In this document: positions 24,630-33,471 of the stretch, piece by piece
Layout of the letters: each line of letters starts with the position of its first letter
Position numbering within the stretch: position 1 is the first letter of the stretch
Assembly (NCBI RefSeq): GCF_029223885.1
Contig: NZ_CP119409.1
Coordinates: forward strand, 646,001 to 710,000
Direction: 5' to 3'
Source: Pararhizobium gei
Lineage (GTDB): Bacteria > Pseudomonadota > Alphaproteobacteria > Rhizobiales > Rhizobiaceae
DNA: 64,000 nt
The notes under the pieces: model-generated
Told to the model about the DNA's origin: nothing
The model's database searches: none
Seen by the model: the letters and a program-made list of their open reading frames with translations, nothing else
Made by a program: the position numbers and the translations under genes

Positions 24630-25088
24630 TCAGGCTTCCGAACCTGTCTTCGCGCGGGCGGCGGTGCTGAAATCGGAAAAGAACTTTGCCGCAAGTTTTG
24701 ACGCGCTCGTCCCGACAAGCCGGGAACTGAGACTGGCCAGCTTGCCGCCGATCTCAGCGCTGGCGTCATAGGTCAGCAGTGTTTCCTCCCCATTCGGCGT
24801 CAAAGTCACGTCGGCCCGTCCGCTGGCCAGCCCCTTGATGCCGCCCGTGCTTTCGCCCGAGATCGTGTAGCTGGCCGGCGCGTCGATGTTGGACAGCCTG
24901 ATCCTGCCGGAAAAGAGCATCGGAAACGGCCCGATCCTTACCCTCAACGTCGCGATGAACTCCGTCGGTGATTGCCTTTCGATCGACTGGCAGCCGGGAA
25001 TGCAGCCCTTGAGGATCTCGGGATCGTTAAGGGCCGCCCAGACAGCCTCCCTTTGTGCGGCTATGCGCTCTTGCCCCTTCATCTCCAA
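24630..25088 (-). CDS. CoxG/SRPBCC family protein
   Basis: About 152 residues, a START-like (SRPBCC) fold of the carbon monoxide dehydrogenase subunit G (CoxG) type. It shows RIAAQREAVWAALNDPEILKGCIPGC (residues 7-32), FSGRIRLSNIDAPASYTI and DASAEIGGKLASLSSRL, ending with a helix AAKFFSDF. In CO-oxidisers CoxG helps anchor or mature the enzyme, but stand-alone homologues without cox genes are common and their role is unclear. The ATG at 25082 has a GGAG immediately adjacent, too close to work, so I prefer TTG 25088, which has GGAGAG at good spacing. It is convergent with lapA. Confidence 0.82.
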   Translation of the reverse strand: MEMKGQERIAAQREAVWAALNDPEILKGCIPGCQSIERQSPTEFIATLRVRIGPFPMLFSGRIRLSNIDAPASYTISGESTGGIKGLASGRADVTLTPNGEETLLTYDASAEIGGKLASLSSRLVGTSASKLAAKFFSDFSTAARAKTGSEA

Positions 25089-25202
25089 GATTTCGCTCTC
25101 CGCTGACAATGCCTCCCAATGTAAGACGTGAAACAGCTTTGCCAACCGCAGGAGCAATGCTATTTGCAGCGTTTGACCCGTGGCAGATGACGGACGAAGC
25201 GA

Positions 25203-26351
25203 GTGAAAGATAAAGATCGACGGTCCAAGGCAAAAGCCGGCCAGCCAGCCGCGCGCGGATATGGGCCGGGCGCGAAGGCCCCGGCCAGACAGGCAAAGCC
25301 GGCCTTCCCTTCACATGCTGGCGCAGGCCTCGTTGGTCGCAAGACCGACAGGACGGCCGTCGCCTCCGCGAAAGCCATCACCCAAGCTGCATCGCAGGAT
25401 GCGCCGCCCCGTGTCGAACCGCGCATCCGTACCGGTACCAAGCCGGACGAGCGCGTCCCCGTCATTCTCGAAACGAAGGGCGCGCGCGATTATCATCTGA
25501 TCGATAGCGGCGAGGGGCTCAAGCTCGAACAATATGGCCCCTACCGGATCGTCCGGCCGGAAGCCCAGGCCCTGTGGCCGAAGTCACTGCCTGCGCATAT
25601 CTGGGAAAGGGCCGATTCGGTCTTTACCGGCGATACCGACGAAGACGGCATGGGCCGATGGCGGTTTCAGAAGGAAGCGCTCGGCGAGACCTGGCCGATG
25701 CAGATCCTCGATGCCGAATTTTTCGGCCGTTTCACAGCGTTCCGGCACGTCGGCGTTTTTCCCGAGCAGCTTGCGCACTGGAGCTGGATGAAGGACCGGA
25801 TCGAGACGGCGGGCCGGCCGCTGAAGGTGTTGAACCTTTTCGGCTATACCGGCGTCGCCTCGCTGATCGCGGCCAAGGCAGGCGCGGAGGTGACCCATGT
25901 CGATGCCTCGAAAAAGGCGATCGGTTGGGCGCGGGAAAATCAGGCGCTGGGCCGCATCGAACATTTGCCGATCCGCTGGATCTGCGAGGATGCGATGAAG
26001 TTCATCCAGCGCGAAGAGCGCCGCGGCAGCCGCTACGACATCATCCTGACCGATCCGCCGAAGTTCGGGCGCGGCCCGAACGGCGAGGTCTGGCAATTGT
26101 TCGACCACCTCGCGCTGATGCTCGACATCTGCCGGGAAATTCTTTCCCCTGAGGCGCAGGGTCTGGTGCTGACGGCCTATTCGATCCGGGCGAGCTTCTA
26201 TTCCATTCACGAGTTATTGCGCGAAACGATGCGCGGCCGTGGCGGCGTCGTGGAATCGGGCGAGTTGATTCTGCGCGAAGGCGGGCTCGACGGGAACGAA
26301 CCGGGCCGCGCGCTCTCCACCTCCCTGTTCAGCCGATGGGTGCCGAAATGA
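25203..26351 (+). CDS. Class I SAM-dependent rRNA methyltransferase (RlmI/RlmK-like)
   Basis: A 382-residue protein. The first 90 residues are Lys/Arg/Ala/Pro-rich and probably disordered, likely helping bind RNA. The methyltransferase domain shows KVLNLFGYTGVASLIAAKAG (motif I, residues 209-228), VDASKKAIGWARENQAL, and ILTDPPKFGRGPNGEVW (motif IV). The last is the DPPKF of rRNA m5C/m7G methyltransferases of the RlmI type. The exact rRNA base is unknown. Start GTG 25203. Its stop overlaps the TrmH-family start (ATGA), so both are made from one transcript. Confidence 0.88.
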   Translation: MKDKDRRSKAKAGQPAARGYGPGAKAPARQAKPAFPSHAGAGLVGRKTDRTAVASAKAITQAASQDAPPRVEPRIRTGTKPDERVPVILETKGARDYHLIDSGEGLKLEQYGPYRIVRPEAQALWPKSLPAHIWERADSVFTGDTDEDGMGRWRFQKEALGETWPMQILDAEFFGRFTAFRHVGVFPEQLAHWSWMKDRIETAGRPLKVLNLFGYTGVASLIAAKAGAEVTHVDASKKAIGWARENQALGRIEHLPIRWICEDAMKFIQREERRGSRYDIILTDPPKFGRGPNGEVWQLFDHLALMLDICREILSPEAQGLVLTAYSIRASFYSIHELLRETMRGRGGVVESGELILREGGLDGNEPGRALSTSLFSRWVPK

Positions 26352-27202
26352 ACCATGACACGTCCGGGCCCCGCCGCGTTGGCCAGGTGAAGGATGTCAC
26401 CAGCCTGTCCAATCCTATCATCAAGGACATCAAAGCCCTGTCCAACAAGAAGGAGCGGGACGAAACGCGCTCGTTCATTGCGGAGGGGTTGAAGCTCGTC
26501 ATTGACGCGCTGGATCTCGGCTGGACCATCAAGACCCTGGTTTACGCCAAGGCCGCCAAAGGCAAGGCGCAGGTCGAGCAGGTTGCGCTGAAGACCGTGT
26601 CCACCGGCGGCCTGGTTCTCGAGGTTTCGGAAAAAGTCCTCTCGGCCATCACCCGCCGCGACAATCCGCAAATGGTCGTCGGTGTTTTCGAACAGCGCTA
26701 TTCGAACCTCAGAGACATCAGGCCGGCGTCCGGGCAGACCTATGTCGCGCTCGATCGTGTCCGCGATCCCGGCAATCTCGGAACCATCATTCGCACCGCA
26801 GATGCAGCCGGCGCCTCCGGCATTATTCTCCTTGGAGAAACGACCGATCCGTTTTCGCTGGAAACGGTGCGGGCGACCATGGGCTCGGTCTTTGCTATGC
26901 CCTTGATGCGTGCCACCGCCGCCGATTTCGTCAAGTGGCAGAAGGGTGCCGGTGTCGCGGTCGTGGCCACGCATCTTGCGGGCGCCGTCGATTATCGCAG
27001 CATCGATTACAGCAAAAAGCCGGTCGTGCTTCTGATGGGCAACGAACAGGCGGGATTGCCGGATGAACTTGCCCGGGAGGCGACCGCTCTGGCGCGGATT
27101 CCGCAACAGGGCAGGGCGGATTCGCTCAACCTGGCGATTGCCACCGGCATCATGCTGTTCGAGGCGCGTCGCCATCTGCTGATCCTGGATGATCGCGCAT
27201 GA
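26348..27202 (+). CDS. TrmH/SpoU family RNA 2'-O-methyltransferase
   Basis: A 284-residue SPOUT methyltransferase. The N-terminal substrate-binding domain ([30 protein letters not shown]) is followed by the knotted SpoU domain: [21 protein letters not shown] (motif 1 with conserved N and R), [13 protein letters not shown] (motif 2) and [18 protein letters not shown] (motif 3). It methylates a ribose in tRNA or rRNA; the target is unclear (RlmB- or TsnR-like). ATG 26348 overlaps the preceding stop by four bases and its own stop overlaps lspA in the same way. Confidence 0.92.
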   Translation: MNHDTSGPRRVGQVKDVTSLSNPIIKDIKALSNKKERDETRSFIAEGLKLVIDALDLGWTIKTLVYAKAAKGKAQVEQVALKTVSTGGLVLEVSEKVLSAITRRDNPQMVVGVFEQRYSNLRDIRPASGQTYVALDRVRDPGNLGTIIRTADAAGASGIILLGETTDPFSLETVRATMGSVFAMPLMRATAADFVKWQKGAGVAVVATHLAGAVDYRSIDYSKKPVVLLMGNEQAGLPDELAREATALARIPQQGRADSLNLAIATGIMLFEARRHLLILDDRA

Positions 27203-27690
27203 AGCGGTCACTCTCTCTGTTCTCGCGTCCGTTGCCGGTGCTCGCCCTCATCCTCGCTGCGGTTCTCCTCGACCAGGCAATCAAGGCAGCGGTCGAGTTG
27301 TGGCTGCCCTATGGCGAGGACATTCCTGTCATGCCTTTCCTGGCGTTGCACCGGGTCTATAATTACGGCGTGGCCTTCTCGCTGTTTTCCGGCGTCGAGC
27401 GCTGGGCCATCATCGGGGTGCGCATCGTGGTCGTCGCCTTCGTGCTGTGGCTCTGGCGAAAGACGCCAGAGGAGCGCTTCTTTACCCATCTCGGCTACAC
27501 GCTGATCATTGCCGGCGCGATCGGCAACCTGATCGATGGCGTGGTGTTCGGCTATGTCATCGATTATGTGCTCTTCCACACAGCAAACTGGTCGTTCGCC
27601 GTCTTCAATCTCGCAGACAGCTTTATCACGATCGGGGCAGGCGCGATCATTCTGGACGAGCTTCTGCATATGAAAAAGCAGGATGCGTAA
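27199..27690 (+). CDS. lspA: Lipoprotein signal peptidase (signal peptidase II)
   Basis: A 163-residue inner-membrane aspartic protease that removes signal peptides from prolipoproteins. It has four transmembrane helices. The catalytic Asp pair is in [19 protein letters not shown] and [15 protein letters not shown], and [11 protein letters not shown] is the conserved NxGxAF loop. It starts within an ATGA overlap with the TrmH-family gene. Together with lnt further right in this window it completes two of the three lipoprotein-maturation steps; lgt is not in the window. Confidence 0.97.
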   Translation: MKRSLSLFSRPLPVLALILAAVLLDQAIKAAVELWLPYGEDIPVMPFLALHRVYNYGVAFSLFSGVERWAIIGVRIVVVAFVLWLWRKTPEERFFTHLGYTLIIAGAIGNLIDGVVFGYVIDYVLFHTANWSFAVFNLADSFITIGAGAIILDELLHMKKQDA

Positions 27691-27745
27691 AATTTTAGGA
27701 GCCGGCTGAAGTCTCTTAAAAGGCTTGCCGTGCTAGGCAGGCAAC

Positions 27746-30028
27746 ATGAGCGACCTTCCGAACCTGAGAAAGCGGATAACAGACGAGTTCGGCGTGCCCC
27801 GTCGCACTCTGGGCGATAAACCCGCTCCTCAGTATGCGCCGACTGTTTTGCCGGGACCGGACGAAGATACAGTGCGCGACGGAAACAAATCCGTTGTGAA
27901 GCTGCTTTTGGCAGGGGTCGGCTTGCTTTGCTCAGCCGCCGTTCTCGGTGCCGGTTTTGTTGCCGATCTCCAATTTCTCTCCGGCTTTCTGGCCCTTGCC
28001 GGAACGTCAGGCGCGGGCCTGCTGCTCATCGACTGGTATCGAGCTGCTTTCAAGGACAATGTCGGACGCGGCGGTAGCGAAATCGCCAGCGACAGGCGGT
28101 GGGAGCGCAGCGAAACCTCGCAGCTCCTCTCGACGGTTCATGACGCGCTCGGCGATATCGCCCTGATACGCTCTCCGAACGGGCGGATCGTGCAGGCCAA
28201 CAAGGTCTTCTGCCGGCTGACAGGCTGGCAACGGCCGGAGGGCGCGACCTGCGAGACGCTGGGCCTGGAATTCGAGCCGGCGTCCGGCCCCAATCATTTT
28301 CGCGTGCGAATCGCGGCGGATAACGGCGTCCGGCTCTTCGACTGGCATGATGTCGTGGCGCGGGAGCCGGCCAGCGGCGCCTTCATGCTGCACAGCATCG
28401 CTCGAGACGTGACCGAGGAAGTTCATGCCGCCCGCAGAAGCGAGGAGGCGCGCCGCCGCGCGGAAAGCGCCAGCGAGGCGAAGTCGCGGCTGCTTGCCAC
28501 CGTCAGCCATGAAATCCGCACGCCGTTGTCAGGCATTCTTGGCATGAGCCACCTTATGGGCCAGACGCGCTTGAGCAGCGAGCAGAAAAACTATCTTGCC
28601 GGCATGCGCCAGTCCGGGCACGCGCTCGTTCACCTGGTCGATGGCCTGCTGGATTTCTCGTCGATCGAGGCCGGCCGTTTCCGGTTGCGTCCGGCACCGG
28701 AACCCCTGCGCGAAACGATCGAGAGCGTCGTCGAAATGCTTTCACACCGTGCGCATGAGAAAGGCATCGAGGTCGGTTCCTCGGTGATGGCGGATGTTCC
28801 GGGCCTCTTGGATTTCGATGCGGCCCGATTGAGGCAGGTGCTGTTCAACGTGATTGGCAATGCGGTGAAATTTACACAGATTGGCGGCGTTCTCGTCACA
28901 GCCTCGGTTGACGGCAAAGATATTGTCATCAGCGTGGAGGATAGCGGGCCAGGCATGACGCCGCGGGAGCAGGAGCGTGTCTTCGACGAGTTCGAGCAGG
29001 CCGGTGGCAACGAGCAACGCGCGGGCGGTTCTGGTCTTGGTCTGGCCATCTCACGGCGGGTCATCGAGGAATCCGGTGGCTCCCTGACGGTGTCCAGCAT
29101 CAAGGGCAAGGGAAGCACCTTCGAAATCCGGTTTCCCGCCGAGGGCGCCGATTTAGCCACAGCATCCCTTGCCCGGCTCGGCGTCCTCTCCGGCTCCCGT
29201 GTTATGGTCATGGCGCCAGCAGGGCCTGCTTCGAGAGCATTGTCGGCAACCATCAAAACATTGGGCGGTGTCTGCACAATTGCTGAAACGGTGGACGAAG
29301 CGCGCGCGTTCGTGAGTTCCCGGACCCCTGGCGCTTCTCTCACCGACATTATCGTGGACCATCGCCATGCGGCGCAGTTCCGGCAGTTGCTCGCCCGGAT
29401 GCCGGCGCTGGACAATCCGTCGCTGCGAAAGACCTATCTGGTCAATCCAGAGGAACGGACCGGCCGGCCGATCAACCAGATGGACGGTTATCACGCCTGG
29501 CTCATCCGGCCGCTCAGGGAAAAATCGCTTGTCGCGGTGTTGCGCGGACAAATGAAGGGGATGGAAGTGCGCGATGCCATCAACGACAACCGCCCGGTCC
29601 TGCGCGAACTGGCGGTTTTGAACGACAGGCAGCCGCAGGGCGGCGTGCTGCTGGCCGAGGACGATCCGATCAATGCCCTGATGGTACGCGCCATTCTGGA
29701 GCGGGCCGGCCACACTGTCAGCACGGTTCGTGATTTCCAGGCAGTGGACCTGGCGCTTTTCGATGCGTCGCAAGCAGAGCGTGCCAAGCCGCGACTGATC
29801 ATCTCGGATCTCAATATGCCGGGCGGCGACGGATTGTCCATGCTCAAGCGATTGCGCGCGCAGGAACGCCTGTCCGATGAACCGCCGGTTCCCGTGATCG
29901 TTCTCACCTCGGATACGCAGGCAGACACCCTCCGGGACCTTCTTGCGGCGGGAGCCGACGCGGTTCTGGCGAAACCGGCCGATCCGCAAGCGCTGACAAC
30001 CGAAGTCAGCCGCTTGCTGGATCGTTAA
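27746..30028 (+). CDS. Hybrid sensor histidine kinase/response regulator
   Basis: A 760-residue membrane sensor. Two helices sit at about residues 49-70 and 76-94 with almost no periplasmic loop. A PAS domain covers about residues 130-230. A HisKA segment (TVSHEIRTPLSGILGMSHLM) holds phospho-acceptor His255. An HATPase domain has NVIGNAVKFTQIGG near residue 368 and the G boxes DSGPGM and GSGLGLAIS. A degenerate receiver-like stretch spans about residues 485-600. A C-terminal receiver has phospho-acceptor Asp688 in LIISDLNMP. The lack of a periplasmic domain suggests sensing within the membrane or cytoplasm. No output gene is adjacent, so a phosphorelay partner elsewhere is expected. Confidence 0.93.
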   Translation: MSDLPNLRKRITDEFGVPRRTLGDKPAPQYAPTVLPGPDEDTVRDGNKSVVKLLLAGVGLLCSAAVLGAGFVADLQFLSGFLALAGTSGAGLLLIDWYRAAFKDNVGRGGSEIASDRRWERSETSQLLSTVHDALGDIALIRSPNGRIVQANKVFCRLTGWQRPEGATCETLGLEFEPASGPNHFRVRIAADNGVRLFDWHDVVAREPASGAFMLHSIARDVTEEVHAARRSEEARRRAESASEAKSRLLATVSHEIRTPLSGILGMSHLMGQTRLSSEQKNYLAGMRQSGHALVHLVDGLLDFSSIEAGRFRLRPAPEPLRETIESVVEMLSHRAHEKGIEVGSSVMADVPGLLDFDAARLRQVLFNVIGNAVKFTQIGGVLVTASVDGKDIVISVEDSGPGMTPREQERVFDEFEQAGGNEQRAGGSGLGLAISRRVIEESGGSLTVSSIKGKGSTFEIRFPAEGADLATASLARLGVLSGSRVMVMAPAGPASRALSATIKTLGGVCTIAETVDEARAFVSSRTPGASLTDIIVDHRHAAQFRQLLARMPALDNPSLRKTYLVNPEERTGRPINQMDGYHAWLIRPLREKSLVAVLRGQMKGMEVRDAINDNRPVLRELAVLNDRQPQGGVLLAEDDPINALMVRAILERAGHTVSTVRDFQAVDLALFDASQAERAKPRLIISDLNMPGGDGLSMLKRLRAQERLSDEPPVPVIVLTSDTQADTLRDLLAAGADAVLAKPADPQALTTEVSRLLDR

Positions 30029-30121
30029 GGTTTGGCCTTTGCGGGCGCTTCCGATGTCACTATCCTGTTGCAGAAACGTGTTTAAACCCGTTCAGGATAT
30101 CAGCGATCAGGATGGCCCGCG

Positions 30122-31000
30122 ATGGCAACCGAAACTTTGGAAATGGTGACCGTGGCTGACCAGCCGCTGACCCGTGTCCGCAGCTCCAAGGCACCCGCCG
30201 CCGACGTGCTTGGCCGTATCGGTACTCTGGAAACGCGGCTTGCGCGCAATGCCGGCGAAATCGATGCCGCGCAGGCCGTCCGCTACAAGGTCTTCGTGGA
30301 AGAGATGAAGGCACAGATCCCGCAGGAGGCGGCTCGCCGCAAGCGCGATGCCGATATCTGGGACGCGGTCTGCGATCATCTTCTGGTGCTGGACACGACA
30401 ATCGAAGGCGATGCCGAAGAGCAGATTGTCGGAACCTACAGGCTGCTTCGCCAGGATGTGGCTCAAGCGACGGGCGGTTTTTATTCCGCGTCGGAATTCT
30501 GCGTCGATGCGCTGCTCAAGCGCCAGCCGGACAAGAAATTCATGGAACTCGGCCGATCCTGCGTTTTGCCGGAATACCGGACGAAGCGCACCGTCGAGCT
30601 TCTCTGGCAGGGAAACTGGGCCTATGCCCTGAAGCACGGCGTCGACGCCATGTTTGGCTGCGGTTCCTTTCCCGGCGTCGTGCCCGAGGAACATGCGCTG
30701 GCGCTGTCCTTCCTGCATCACAACATGCTCGTGCGCGACGAATGGCATGTGACCGCACGGCCGGAACTGTTCCGTAACATGGACCTGATGCCGACCGAGG
30801 CGATCAGCATGCGCAAGGCGCTTGCCGCCCTGCCGCCCTTGATCAAGGGGTATATGCGGCTCGGGGCAATGGTGGGCGAAGGCGCGGTTGTCGACCATGC
30901 CTTCCGGACCACCGACGTCCTGATCGTTCTGCCGATCAACAATATTTCCGGCCGCTACATCAATTATTACGGGGCCGACGCAGGGCGTTTCGCCAGCTGA
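30122..31000 (+). CDS. olsB: L-ornithine N-alpha-acyltransferase OlsB
   Basis: A 292-residue acyltransferase of the GNAT-related OlsB family: AAQAVRYKVFVEEMKAQIP, then VCDHLLVLDTT, IVGTYRLLRQDVAQ, FMELGRSCVLPEYRTKRTVELLW and GCGSFPGVVPEEHALALSFL. It transfers a 3-hydroxyacyl group from ACP to ornithine to form lyso-ornithine lipid, the first step of ornithine-lipid synthesis, often induced by phosphate starvation. The gene lies next to a malic enzyme gene, as I recall for Sinorhizobium meliloti. OlsA, which completes the lipid, is encoded about 14 kb downstream in the same window. Confidence 0.88.
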   Translation: MATETLEMVTVADQPLTRVRSSKAPAADVLGRIGTLETRLARNAGEIDAAQAVRYKVFVEEMKAQIPQEAARRKRDADIWDAVCDHLLVLDTTIEGDAEEQIVGTYRLLRQDVAQATGGFYSASEFCVDALLKRQPDKKFMELGRSCVLPEYRTKRTVELLWQGNWAYALKHGVDAMFGCGSFPGVVPEEHALALSFLHHNMLVRDEWHVTARPELFRNMDLMPTEAISMRKALAALPPLIKGYMRLGAMVGEGAVVDHAFRTTDVLIVLPINNISGRYINYYGADAGRFAS

Positions 31001-31025
31001 AGAACCCCTTGCTGTACAACGAGAA

Positions 31026-31055
31026 AGCCCGCCCCCGACGTCTCGGGAGCGGGCT
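31026..31055. terminator. Bidirectional terminator between olsB and the malic enzyme gene
   Basis: AGCCCGC/GCGGGCT outer stem (31026-31032 with 31049-31055) and CCCGA/TCGGG inner stem, one C-A mismatch, four-base loop. It lies between two convergent stops. T-richer sequence flanks it on both strands. Confidence 0.75.
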
Positions 31056-31083
31056 TCGTCTATTGTGCCTTCGGCAGTGATTG

Positions 31084-33369
31084 TCAGCTGCCTGCATTGT
31101 GGGCGGCAAGGGCCGCCATGTTGACGATGTCGGAATCCTTGGCCGCCATGGAGACGATCTGAACGGACTTGTCGAGGCCGACGAGCAGCGGGCCGATCAC
31201 CGTCGATCCCCCAAGCTCCTGCAGCATCTTCGTCGAGATCGATGCAGAGTGAAATGCCGGCATGACCAGCACGTTGGCGGTGCCCGAAAGGCGGCAGAAC
31301 GGATATTGCTCCATCACCTTGGCGTTCAGCGCCACATCGGCCCCCATTTCGCCGTCATATTCGAAATCGACGCGACGCTTATCGAGGATCTTGACGGCTT
31401 CGCGTACCCGTTCCGAGCGCTCGCCGGAGGGGTGGCCGAAGGTCGAATAGGCCAGCATCGCCACGCGCGGAAAATAGCCGAGACGTCGCGCCAGGCCAGC
31501 CGCTTCCTCGGCAATGTCGGCCAGTTCCTCGGAGGACGGCATGTCATGGACGGCAGTATCGGCAACGAGCACGGTGCGGCCGCGGCAAAGCGCAAGGGAG
31601 GCCCCGATGACGCGATGTCCCGGCTTCGGGTCGATACAGCGCAGAACATCATCGAGAGCGGTCGAATAGTTGCGCGTGATGCCGGTCACCATGCCGTCCG
31701 CGTCGCCGAGCGCCACCATGCAGGCGGCAAAATGATTGCGGTCGTTGTTGATCAGCCGTTGTGCGTCGCGGAACAGAAAGCCCTTCCGCTGCAGGCGGGC
31801 GTAAAGATAATCCGTATAGGCGCCAGTGCGTCTGGAAATGCGCGCATTGATGATCTGGATGCCGGGGCGGTCGAGATCGATGCCTTCGCGCTCCGCCGTT
31901 TCCCGCATCCGGTCCTCGCGTCCGAGAAGCATCGCGGTGCCGAGATCCTGGTTGGCGTAGACAAGCGCCGCGCGCATCATCTGCACCTCCTCGCCCTCGG
32001 CAAAGACGATCCGCTTCGGCTGGCGGCGGACGCGTTCATAGATGCGTTGCAAGGTCGAGGCGATCGGGTCGCGGCGCGCCGACAACTGGCGACCATAGGC
32101 GGCGAGATCCGGTATCTGCTTGCGGGCGACGCCGCTCTCCATGGCGGCCTTGGCCACGGCCACCGGAATGGACGAGATCAGGCGCGGATCGAAGGGTACG
32201 GGAATGATATATTGCGGACCGAAGCGCGGCCGGTTGCCCTGGTAGGCGGCGGCCACGTCATCTGGGACATCCTCCTTGGCAAGGCTCGCCAGCGCCTGTG
32301 CGGCAGCGATCTTCATCGCCTCGTTGATTGTGGAGGCGTGAACGTCGAGCGCACCGCGAAACATGTAGGGGAAGCAGAGAACATTGTTGACCTGGTTCGG
32401 ATAATCCGACCGTCCCGTCGCCATGATCGCGTCGTCACGAATGGCAGACACTTCCTCGGGCGTGATTTCCGGATCGGGATTGGCCATGGCGAAGATGATC
32501 GGCTTGGCCGCCATGGACCGGATCATCGCATCCGAGAAAGCTCCTTTCTGCGACAGGCCAAGCACCACGTCGGCGCCGTCCATGGCATCCTCCAGCGTGC
32601 GCCGGTCGGTCTTGGCCGCATGCGCCGATTTCCACTGGTTCATACCCTCCGTGCGGCCTTGGTAGATCACGCCCTTGGTGTCGCACATGATGATGTTTTC
32701 GGGTGCAAATCCCATAGACTTGATCAGTTCGACGCAGGCGATGGCCGCCGCGCCGGCGCCGTTGCACACCAGCTTCGTGGTTTTGAGGTCGCGGCCCGTC
32801 AGTTGCAGCGCATTGATGAGACCCGCGGTGGCGATGATCGCCGTGCCGTGCTGATCGTCGTGAAAGACCGGGATGTCCATGATCTCGCGCAGCTTCTGCT
32901 CGATGATGAAACACTCCGGCGCCTTGATATCCTCCAGATTGATGCCGCCGAAGGAGGGGCCGAGGAAGCGGACGCAATTGATGAATTCGTCCGCGTCTTC
33001 CGTATCGACCTCGAGGTCGATCGAATCGACATCGGCAAAGCGTTTGAAGAGAACAGACTTGCCCTCCATGACCGGCTTCGAGGCCAGCGCACCGAGATTG
33101 CCGAGGCCCAGAATAGCGGTGCCGTTGGAGATGACGGCAACCATGTTGCCGCGCGTGGTGTAGTCATAGGCCTTGGACGGGTCAGCGGCGATCGCCTTTA
33201 CGGGGACGGCGACACCGGGCGAGTAGGCAAGCGAAAGATCCCGCTGCGTCGCCATGGGCTTGGTGGGGGTGATTTCCAGCTTGCCGGGCCGGCCCTGCGC
33301 GTGAAAATCGAGCGCCTCCTGATCCGTGACGCTGGTTGCGTTACGGCTGCTCTTGTCATTTTCCGACAT
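31084..33369 (-). CDS. tme: NADP-type malic enzyme with phosphotransacetylase-like C-terminal domain
   Basis: A 761-residue two-domain enzyme converting malate to pyruvate and CO2. The N-terminal malic enzyme domain (residues about 20-430) has SLAYSPGVAVPVKAI, the metal region FHDDQHGTAIIATAGLINAL and the Rossmann motif VCNGAGAAAIACVELIKSMG. The C-terminal half (about 440-755) resembles phosphate acetyltransferase (RIVFAEGEEVQMMRAA, GTANVLVMPAFHSA), a fusion typical of rhizobial TME and DME. TME is NADP-dependent and DME NAD-dependent; placement beside olsB and mutS favours TME, from memory. ATG 33369 has GGAGGACCT upstream. It is divergent from mutS. Confidence 0.92.
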   Translation of the reverse strand: MSENDKSSRNATSVTDQEALDFHAQGRPGKLEITPTKPMATQRDLSLAYSPGVAVPVKAIAADPSKAYDYTTRGNMVAVISNGTAILGLGNLGALASKPVMEGKSVLFKRFADVDSIDLEVDTEDADEFINCVRFLGPSFGGINLEDIKAPECFIIEQKLREIMDIPVFHDDQHGTAIIATAGLINALQLTGRDLKTTKLVCNGAGAAAIACVELIKSMGFAPENIIMCDTKGVIYQGRTEGMNQWKSAHAAKTDRRTLEDAMDGADVVLGLSQKGAFSDAMIRSMAAKPIIFAMANPDPEITPEEVSAIRDDAIMATGRSDYPNQVNNVLCFPYMFRGALDVHASTINEAMKIAAAQALASLAKEDVPDDVAAAYQGNRPRFGPQYIIPVPFDPRLISSIPVAVAKAAMESGVARKQIPDLAAYGRQLSARRDPIASTLQRIYERVRRQPKRIVFAEGEEVQMMRAALVYANQDLGTAMLLGREDRMRETAEREGIDLDRPGIQIINARISRRTGAYTDYLYARLQRKGFLFRDAQRLINNDRNHFAACMVALGDADGMVTGITRNYSTALDDVLRCIDPKPGHRVIGASLALCRGRTVLVADTAVHDMPSSEELADIAEEAAGLARRLGYFPRVAMLAYSTFGHPSGERSERVREAVKILDKRRVDFEYDGEMGADVALNAKVMEQYPFCRLSGTANVLVMPAFHSASISTKMLQELGGSTVIGPLLVGLDKSVQIVSMAAKDSDIVNMAALAAHNAGS

Positions 33370-33471
33370 AGGTCCTCCAACCTTTTGTGGGCGACGGCCT
33401 TCCCGCGCCGCTTTGTTGTTGTCTTCTATAAACACGCATGAATAGTGTGGCACCACTTTTTTGGAACCAGC

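Noticed and set aside
31081..33441. 786-residue open frame on the + strand
   Set aside because: It is wholly antisense to the malic enzyme gene; G+C-rich codon bias leaves such mirrored frames open, and the translation is His/Arg-rich with no family motif.
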